NCBI GenBank assembly: GCA_035079385.1
Contig: JAVHKY010000003.1
Span: 12,627,501-12,691,500, forward strand
DNA: 64,000 nucleotides
Reading direction: 5' to 3'
Source of the DNA: Aspidiotus rigidus
Taxonomy: Eukaryota > Arthropoda > Insecta > Hemiptera > Diaspididae
The stretch's first letter is position 1; each line of letters opens with the position of its first letter. The position numbers and the translations under genes were made by a program. The notes beneath the pieces are model-generated. The model was not told the origin of the DNA. It saw only the letters and a list, made by a program, of their open reading frames with translations, and made no database searches. Shown in pieces: positions 58,301 to 64,000 of the stretch.

Positions 58301-60519
58301 ATAAAATGAAGTTGGCCTGGTCTGGGTCTAAGACTTGCCTCCACGTAAACAGTATGAAGATGACCATTTTCCTCAAATACTGGGCACAACCTGATTGTTT
58401 GCGGCTGGATATCCATTTTATTTCTTGCCCGTAGTACACTTTGTTCTCTATTGTCAATCAACTCTGGCGCAAACTCTGAAGGTGTTATCTCCTTGTGGGA
58501 AAAGAACCACCATTTACCCATCTTTGTGATACCAATTATATCTGATCTTTCTGTTATGTCTCGACCAATAAGTATGGCTTCAGATTGCAAGTGGTCTGGT
58601 GTGATTTGTATTTTAACTTGGGCGGAAAAATCATTCAAAGTTAACATTACTGTGGTGCTTCCTCTTGTACAGCCAGTGAAAATTGCCCCATACCCTTTAA
58701 TCACAAGAGTGTCATTAGTATTAATGTCAAGTCCAAGTTCCTTGGCAGTAGCCTCCCGCATTAATGTCACATCGCTCAGAGAATCAACCACTCCAGTAAT
58801 TAACGTTCCGTTGATAAGACATTCAACAAACTTTGTGTCCTTGTTTGAGGTTTGAACTTGCTTAGTGTTCACATTTGGCTCTGGTTCTGGGGAAGAATTG
58901 CGTATTTGATTCACGTGCTGCACCTTACGTCGACAGTCCTTTGCTTCGTGTCCTAGGTAGTTACACTTGGTACATTTAATTTTGGGTTTGGGACATGCGG
59001 CGGCTTGATGGTTGGGAGATCTACAATTGAAACAATTAGTTTGTCTAGGTAAAGTGGAACCATCTTTTGCAGGGGTATCAGTCAACTTGGCGTTGTCACT
59101 TTTCCATTTGGCTGTCTGTCCCAACTTGGGATTCCAACGAGTGTTGTCAAAACGTTTTCTTTGTTCTTGGTTTCCAGCAAATCTATTAAATCCACTTCTT
59201 TGGGAGGTATTGTAATCTGACTTGGCCCCATACGTTCGATTCTCATTTTGCCAAGATGGTTTGGATAATAGTACCAAAAAATTAGAATACAAAGCTTCTG
59301 GTGTTAAGAATCCTCCAGCTCTTGCGCTTAGTTGTGTTGTACGGTCCCCCAAACCATCAATGATGAAAGATACCGCTTGTCTAGGGTCCAATTTACATGG
59401 TTCCAACAGTGCAAGTTTGGTAAAGTAATACTCAGCATACTCTTCTCCACGCAACTGAACTCTTCTCATCATTTTATGGATAACATCAGCGTCGTCCTTG
59501 TGATCTGGGAAGGTATTGCGTAATTTGGTCTTCCAGAGTTCCCAAGTAAGATCATACTCTGTCAAATTGTCGTACCATTTCCGTGCTACTCCTTTTAACT
59601 TGGCCTGCATGTGATAAATTAGAGTCTTGTCGGACCATCCATATACTGCCTGTAGTTGTTCAAGCTTGTGGAGCCATGTATTCAGAGTTAGCGATGTTGT
59701 AGATGGATCAAACTCGGGTACACAATCAAGTCTTGATCGTTCAGGAGGTTTTCTGGTAACCAGTTCACGTAACAAACGTTCCATTATACCACCAAGTGTC
59801 CCAGGTCCCAGTGAATTGTCTGGAGCTGATGCAGTTGTATTTCTGGCCATGTGAGCACGTTCCTCCATAGACTCATCTTCACTGGATACATCTGTTGCAT
59901 TTCTACTCATTGTATCCTCCTCAGACATTGCTTCCATAAGAGGTACATCAGCTTCCAATCCCAATTGTTCTGTTCTGCGCATTTTGGTAGGAACCAATCT
60001 GGCACTAGTTTCCATTACTGTACGTTTCCTTGGTCGTCCTCTCTGTTTCCCAACTGTTACATTCTCTTGTGTTGTGCTGGATACTTTTTTCTGCGCATGT
60101 GTTTGTTTGGCAGTAGCTCTCTTGGCAGTTGCACTCTTGGCAGTCGCACTCTTGGCAGTCGCACTCTTGGCAGTTGCACTCTTGAGAGCTCTTCCATCTT
60201 GTGTACGATGTACTTCTACATTGGTAGTTTCTGTTGCAGTTGGCAACTCACTGACCGCAGTACGCGATTGTTCTGCTGCAGGTTGCAGGGATACATTACG
60301 TCTTGTTGCAGCTGGCAACCGTCTTGTCGCAGTACACGACTTTTCTACCGCAGATTGCGGTGATACATTGCTCAGAGAATCTGGCGCATTCTGCGTTGCA
60401 GTAAGCAACATTTCATTTCCATTCTCTTCAGAATCAACCACAGAAATGGCATTCAAGTCATCATCAGTAAGTTGAGCGCGGCGCCGCGTAGCATGAGTAC
60501 TCTTACCATAACCCAACAT
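55390..60519 (-). CDS. Gag-Pol polyprotein of the Ty3/Gypsy element (1709 aa)
   Basis: One uninterrupted frame. Residues 1-250 are a polar N-terminal region with five copies of (S/R)ATAK (114-138) and an AT-hook-like RGRPRKR (160-166). The capsid-type Gag region is at about 265-420. Two CCHC knuckles (C-x2-C-x4-H-x4-C) lie at 496-529. The aspartic protease is at about 565-660, with DSL where DSG or DTG is expected (579-581). RT spans about 870-1060 with YLDD at 1006-1009, and RNase H about 1150-1270 (TDAS, ELETLA, TDCN, HVDALSR). Integrase has the HHCC finger at 1359-1397, the catalytic triad D1427, D1486, E1522 (D-x35-E) and a C-terminal YRGPYSI module near 1653. Gag and Pol are fused without a frameshift. 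All catalytic residues except the protease Gly look intact. Confidence 0.95.
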   Translation of the reverse strand: MLGYGKSTHATRRRAQLTDDDLNAISVVDSEENGNEMLLTATQNAPDSLSNVSPQSAVEKSCTATRRLPAATRRNVSLQPAAEQSRTAVSELPTATETTNVEVHRTQDGRALKSATAKSATAKSATAKSATAKRATAKQTHAQKKVSSTTQENVTVGKQRGRPRKRTVMETSARLVPTKMRRTEQLGLEADVPLMEAMSEEDTMSRNATDVSSEDESMEERAHMARNTTASAPDNSLGPGTLGGIMERLLRELVTRKPPERSRLDCVPEFDPSTTSLTLNTWLHKLEQLQAVYGWSDKTLIYHMQAKLKGVARKWYDNLTEYDLTWELWKTKLRNTFPDHKDDADVIHKMMRRVQLRGEEYAEYYFTKLALLEPCKLDPRQAVSFIIDGLGDRTTQLSARAGGFLTPEALYSNFLVLLSKPSWQNENRTYGAKSDYNTSQRSGFNRFAGNQEQRKRFDNTRWNPKLGQTAKWKSDNAKLTDTPAKDGSTLPRQTNCFNCRSPNHQAAACPKPKIKCTKCNYLGHEAKDCRRKVQHVNQIRNSSPEPEPNVNTKQVQTSNKDTKFVECLINGTLITGVVDSLSDVTLMREATAKELGLDINTNDTLVIKGYGAIFTGCTRGSTTVMLTLNDFSAQVKIQITPDHLQSEAILIGRDITERSDIIGITKMGKWWFFSHKEITPSEFAPELIDNREQSVLRARNKMDIQPQTIRLCPVFEENGHLHTVYVEASLRPRPGQLHFIPECVTSTSGLLPIINYSDKPITYYKGQILARAVRCQLANDQKDFVQCTRLQISELQPFTSEDIAPLVGPELDADDRLRLLSLLNKYRDCFAQSLAELGTSKYGCLNIKLSDPTPVVYRPYRLSRHEQEFVMKHIAQLKEHQIIQDSSSPWASPILLVKKKDGNLRMCVDYRRLNKQTVASKYPLPRIDDLLDKLAGANFFTTLDMANGYHQILIDEESRPKTAFVTHQSQYEWIKMPFGLMNAPAVFQQAVHQALGELCDSTALTYLDDILIGASTLEQSLNNLELVLKALRNAGLTLNLAKCRFLATQLTYLGHEIDKNGIRPGREKICAVAEFPIPRDVHAVRQFHGLASYFRKFIQNFGTIMRPITNLLKKTNTSFIWGEPQQKAFLDIKRRLTERPVLALYRHEAEIEIHTDASKDGIGAILLQRQENGVLKPVMFYSQSTTPEEQKYHSYELETLAVVKALKKFRVYVYGKSFKLVTDCNAVRQTFTKRDLTPRIARWWLAVQDYDFEIAYRPGAKMAHVDALSRNPVEQAVSDKMTICMINLTREEWVQRTQDTDSRCKAIREILGNEPDTSSSKEIHEMYALRHGIIYRKTPNGLKWLVPTGMRKQILQLCHDNFSHPGIDKTLEVIQQKYWFPRMRNYVKNYIYACLACIYNKSAAGVTREELSPIQKVAEPFDTLHIDHLGPFVKSTLRNSYLLVLVDAFTKYLFLHPVPNTKTIHVIKFLNRVFDVYGVSRRLICDRGSAFTSNKFTEYCNELGLKRVLTATATPRGNGQVERLNAVILDRLTTIINEESHWDRHLESVRFAINNTQNRSTKFTPHQLFMGYQPRPRSSAFLLNYLEPEVGKVKSLSLIRQAATENIQKAQQKEKLRDSQRRHNPPKFQAGELVLVRTSHPADGTSKKLKTRYRGPYSIKDKIGNRYRVVNCENTRKYDSTHPAEHLRRYNVKNDSSNDDSSNEEDTTQ
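60124..60184. repeat. 15-bp coding minisatellite in Gag
   Basis: Four to five copies of GGCAGTYGCACTCTT (plus strand), encoding the SATAK repeats. Confidence 0.85.
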
Positions 60520-60545
60520 TTTTCAGGTCTATCCCACTCCTGAAA
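60520..60545 (-). other. 26-nt leader holding the primer-binding region
   Basis: Only TTTCAGGAGTGGGATAGACC plus six bases separate the 5' LTR from the Gag start codon. A PBS should lie here. A TGG that would pair with a tRNA CCA end occurs nine bases in (TGGGATAGACC); I could not match it to a tRNA. Confidence 0.5.
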
Positions 60546-61036
60546 TGAAGCAAACTAAATAGATATTAATCAACAGGTAAGTATTGATACTTCTAAGTAA
60601 GTTGCGCAGGTGCGCAGAGCATGGAAATAGAAAAGTAACACAGTTGCGCAAATGTGCGCAATGTGCCAGCAGTTACGTGAATATACGTAAAGTTGCGTAT
60701 CTGCACGTAAATGTACATACAGGTTGCGCAATGAGATGCGCAATATTATGCGCAATTATATTTGCTGGTTCCCAGACACTCAATAAGCTATAAACGGAGA
60801 TAGAAACTAGTTAAACAGTCTTTAATCTTTTAAATGTCAGTACATAATACATAATGATCATTCTGCCCCCATTGGGCTCCTTATATAGGGCTCTCTCAGC
60901 TGAACACTAGAATCAGTCGTTGTCGGTCAGTTTAGAACCATCGAACGGATCGCTATTCAAAGGAAAAATTCGTTCATTTAGTTCCCATGTTGACATACAG
61001 GAGCGCTATGAGACTTCTCAAACTAGGTTTGCAACA
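60546..61036 (-). repeat. 5' LTR of the Gypsy element
   Basis: 491 bp, the same sequence as the 3' LTR. Being 5' with respect to the coding strand, this copy would drive transcription toward decreasing coordinates. Confidence 0.95.
60879..60887 (-). promoter_or_regulatory. Probable TATA box of the 5' LTR
   Basis: The minus strand reads TATATAAGG inside the LTR, preceded by GAGAGAGCCC and followed by AGCCCAATGGGGGC. The same word lies at 53946-53954 in the other LTR. Position and strand fit the element's promoter; the start site is not known. Confidence 0.45.
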
Positions 61037-61040
61037 TCAC

Positions 61041-62393
61041 GGGGTACCAGGTGGTGTTTATTTCATTGTTTTCTTTATTGTTTCTTTATGTACTTTTGCT
61101 GTTTACTGGTCGGTTCACCCCGCAATATTTTCCGAAAGCTGGTGCAGTGCTTCGATCTATACTTTCTCTTTCAAAGCAACTTTTTTGTTTGAACTCGAAC
61201 GTCATTTTTCGAGGCTGTTTTTCGAACTTATTTTCGCGAGAGAAGAAAAATAGTTTTCGATGTTGTTTATCGTAAAGTGCGAAGTCCAATCGTAATGGAT
61301 GTTAAAACCCAAAATAATTACAGTCAAGTTTTCAAAAACAATCTTCTCAGACGATAACGTTTCGTTGATCTGTCGCTTATTTACGGACGCGAGAACGAAG
61401 GATTGCCTAACTCGTACGCCGTCTACCTACGTAGGAAATTTATGAGACGAAGATGATGGTGGTACGTCAATAAATGATTGATTATCATTTCGTAAATCGT
61501 TAATGGAAATTTCGTCGAAAAACAATACGAAATCTATAATTTCTGAGTTGTCAAGTAGAAAAGGATCATATCCGTACTTGTAAGACAGCTGAAATTTTGC
61601 CGTCGACTTAACTGAAATCTGCTCTTTCGTGCGGCGTTACGATATTCTAAAACTTTTTCTGGAATATATCCCTGAACCCGACAGGTCCACTAATATCGAT
61701 TAAATGGATTCAAATTTTTGAGATACGATCAAAATATTTCATGAGAAGTGCTTCATAATCGAACATATCTCCTACCCATTTGAGAGATGAAAAATAATTT
61801 GACTTCGGATACGATTAATTTAAAACCTGAGATCAATTTATCAGACGACGCGACGCGATCAGAGGTTGCATTTGTAAAATATGGAAGTTTATACCGGTAC
61901 TGAATAGTACACTTTTATAGCAACCATTCAAGTTTATGAAAAATGGACATTTAGCTTCATTGCTATATGACTTGTGGGTATCTATTCCATCATAATGAGT
62001 ACGCAAACAAGAAAAATAAAGAGTACGAAATTTGGTATATTTCAATTTTATCGTCGGTGGAGGCACGTTCGTAGACTCTCGGAACCACCTTAGGAGGGCA
62101 ATTTCCACGAAAATTTTCGATTTTTACAAAATATTGGGTAAAATAATGAAGGTACGGTGAAATAAACCCAGTTCAAATCAAAATTAATCTACGTAAAATT
62201 TCCCCATAAAATAGAATTATATTGTTTTGTCAACCTTGACCAATTAGGAGCCCCCAGCGAAAGGCGAGGTCAAATAAAAATTTTCCGAATTATGAAAGGC
62301 GGATCTACGTTTTTCTTTGTTTTGTACCAGATTAAAAAGATCTCAAATGTACAACTCTAATTTATGAGTTAATTGGCTTACAGAAGGATTTCG
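61041..62393. other. Non-coding stretch, nothing recognised
   Basis: AT-rich flanking DNA of the Gypsy insertion. No coding or repeat signal could be supported. Confidence 0.45.
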
Positions 62394-63143
62394 GCTGTTC
62401 AGTAGTATCGCCACTGATAAAAGTACCTATAGCCTGATTCTGTAATTTGATTGGCTACAATACTGCGTCGTGATTGATTCATCCGCCTATATCCTGCATT
62501 TCTGCTGGCTGCAAGGTTTGTTGTCACCTATTGGTTGGTCCTGTTTCTTCTATTTCGTCCAATCACCAGGCTGAACAATGGCTAGCTTTTCTTTTCTTTG
62601 CCTTTGCAAACTTTATCAAATACTGGAGTAGATCCATACATTATATTTGAATTGTGTGATCAGGCACTAATAGACAGGTTCAAGCTCAGTTCTGGACAGT
62701 GCGAAGTCATCTACATTGGTGACATTGGCGGAAAATTGCGAAATATTGAGGGAAGAAGAAGATGCAAGTCATTGTTTAAATGAAGAACAGCACATAGTGA
62801 TGAAGCAATATTCAACATCATACATGTCTAGAAAACCGCATGAAGAAAAGAAAACTGGGAATCAATAGAGATTGCAAAGGCAAACAGGAGAAAAGCCAGC
62901 CTTTTGAGTAATGCAATCACATGTGACAGTGAAAGATTATCCAGCTTGGTGATTGGATAAGACGGGAAGAACAGTACCAATCAATAGAATGATAATAAAC
63001 CTGTTAGCCAATAGAAATGTAGCATATGGAAAAATGAACAAATCACGACGCAGTATTGTTTTAGCCAATCAGATCACAATGTTGGACTATAAAAACTAAT
63101 GTTTAAGGCCTCGTTTATCTATAGCGGTATAACTGATGACAGG
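62394..63143. mobile_element. Foldback/MITE-like element, 750 bp with about 190-bp inverted ends
   Basis: The left arm (62394-62583) and right arm (about 62930-63143) are inverted copies: GATTGGCTA, CAATACTGCGTCGTGATT, TTTCTRYTGGCT, CAAGGTTTGTTGTCA/AACAGGTTTATTATCA and GTCCAATCACCA recur in order. The arms hold many CCAAT/ATTGG words. The 350-bp interior has one 61-codon frame (62598-62783) that I cannot assign and that may be chance. Confidence 0.7.
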
Positions 63144-63529
63144 TCAACACCCGAACGTATTAACTAATGAAGTAGAATAAATTGCTCTACTTACACCTCA
63201 TCATACACTGAATGTGAGTTCTCTTGTGCTAGAGTTGTTGCGAGGATGGATGGTGGTAGAGACTAGAGTCTCAACGCTTTTCCTTCTAATAGAATAATTC
63301 AATGATGACGTCACACCATGAATCACTGTGAGTGAAACTAGCCAACGTTTGGTCAACACACTTATTTACAGAGATGAGAAGTTTAAGGCAGTCACAGCTT
63401 AAGTCGAAGTTCAAGCTTGTTTTTGAACAGCTTTTAAGCGGATAAAAGGTCAGTCATTCACAGTTCAATAATCGCAAAGCCAGTCAAAAAGGAAGCACTG
63501 AATCCGCTTAATTAAAATATTCATTTTCC

Positions 63530-63550
63530 AAAAAAAAAAAAAAAAAAAAA
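63530..63550. repeat. A-run next to the terminal satellite
   Basis: About 20 consecutive A bases directly before the satellite array. Confidence 0.8.
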
Positions 63551-63559
63551 TTAAATATT

Positions 63560-64000
63560 TCAAATTGGAGGCTGGTGTCTTTTACAAAAATAACGAAGCT
63601 CCAATTCTCCTGATTGTTTCAAACCAAGTTTTTTCAGAGACCAAAAACCAGAACAGACAAACTAGAGAATAGGGATCTTCCACCATCCCGACAGAGCCCC
63701 AATTCTCTTGTTTCAAGCTGAATTTACTCAGTCATGAAGTGAGATGAATATAAACTGGGGAATAGGTACTTCCGAAAATACTATAAAGACCCAATTCTCC
63801 TGATTGTTCCAAACTGAGTTTTTTCATACACCAAAAGCCAGACACAAACGAGAGAATGGGTACCTTCTACCATTACGACAAAGCCCCAATTCTCTTGTTG
63901 CAAGCTGAATTTACGAGCTATAAAGTAAGATGAACACAAACTGGAGAATATGGACTTCCGAAGGTATTACAAAGACCCAATTCTCCTCATTGTTCCAAGC
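63560..64000. repeat. Satellite, about 188-bp unit made of two about 95-bp halves, running off the window
   Basis: CCAATTCTCCTGATTGTT starts at 63601, 63791 and (with one change) 63977. The half-unit anchor CCAATTCTCTTGTT lies at about 63699 and 63886. Each half ends in a GAGAATRGG-type block. The array continues past base 64000. Confidence 0.85.

Larger units (their letters stand above)
53613..61036 (-). mobile_element. Near-intact Ty3/Gypsy LTR retrotransposon, 7424 bp
   Basis: Two 491-bp LTRs in direct orientation begin TGAAGCAAAC and end in ..ACA (TG..CA on both strands). They are flanked by the 4-bp duplication TCAC (53609-53612 and 61037-61040). I found two differences between the LTRs by eye, so the insertion is young. 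The coding strand is minus, so the LTR at 60546-61036 is the 5' one. The order from there is a very short leader, Gag-Pol (1709 codons, uninterrupted), and a second ORF of 229 codons in the place where some Gypsy elements carry env. The order RT-RNase H-integrase identifies Ty3/Gypsy; the exact clade was not determined. Confidence 0.95.

Noticed and set aside
59851..60475. Plus-strand frames of 163 and 170 codons opposite Gag
   Set aside because: Antisense shadows of the Gag-Pol frame and its SATAK minisatellite.
1..64000. tRNA, rRNA or CRISPR-like arrays
   Set aside because: No cloverleaf with a GGTTCRANNCC arm and no regular short repeat-spacer pattern was seen; the tandem repeats have no unique spacers.

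Overview
The window looks like a gene-poor, AT-rich piece of an arthropod (probably insect) nuclear genome. The reasons are large introns with GT..AG borders, Cys-rich EB modules (an invertebrate domain), a C2H2 zinc-finger array, Jockey-type LINE, Penelope, Ty3/Gypsy and Polinton/Maverick-type remnants, and many foldback elements and satellites. The recurring TAGGTACCTA-like words would fit a hemipteran or lepidopteran, but the sequence does not settle the order. No bacterial operons, rRNA, tRNA or CRISPR were seen.

Layout. 1-2.7 kb: the 3' part of a large Ser/Thr/Gln-rich nuclear protein gene, open at the left edge, with a possible 75-nt intron and 27-nt micro-exon. 2.7-15.1 kb: non-coding sequence with one MITE family (three copies, one carrying a nested hairpin MITE), a near-perfect 54-bp hairpin, and a 2.9-kb foldback element. 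15.8-17.2 kb: a C2H2 zinc-finger array with an intact 8-finger core and decayed fingers on both sides. 18.4-26.1 kb: a small TIR element, a frameshifted LINE reverse-transcriptase scrap, a TIR MITE, and two successive inverted arrays of tandem repeats (141/119-bp and about 195-bp units) arranged like Foldback transposon arms. 28-30 kb: degenerate satellite and a direct duplication.

33-51 kb: the main host gene recognised, on the + strand, coding for EB modules. Four exons (33.0, 35.9, 36.2 and 51.2 kb) each encode one module and are all phase 1-1. The last intron is 14.8 kb and is filled with a minisatellite, two Penelope-like elements, a LINE 3' end, Polinton-like remnants and a foldback element.

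52.7-61 kb: a LINE 3' end, then a nearly intact, apparently young Ty3/Gypsy LTR retrotransposon (53613-61036, minus strand). It has 491-bp LTRs, a 4-bp target duplication, a 1709-aa Gag-Pol and an extra 229-aa zinc-knuckle ORF in the env position. 62.4-63.1 kb is another foldback element, and the window ends inside a satellite of about 190 bp.

The host genes recognised are the Ser/Thr/Gln-rich protein and the EB-module gene; the zinc-finger array may be a decaying third. Most of the rest is mobile or repeated DNA. The points most worth following are the foldback arms built of tandem repeats, the accessory ORF and altered protease motif of the LTR element, the alternating EB exon pairs, and the zinc-finger array that varies mainly at DNA-contact positions.
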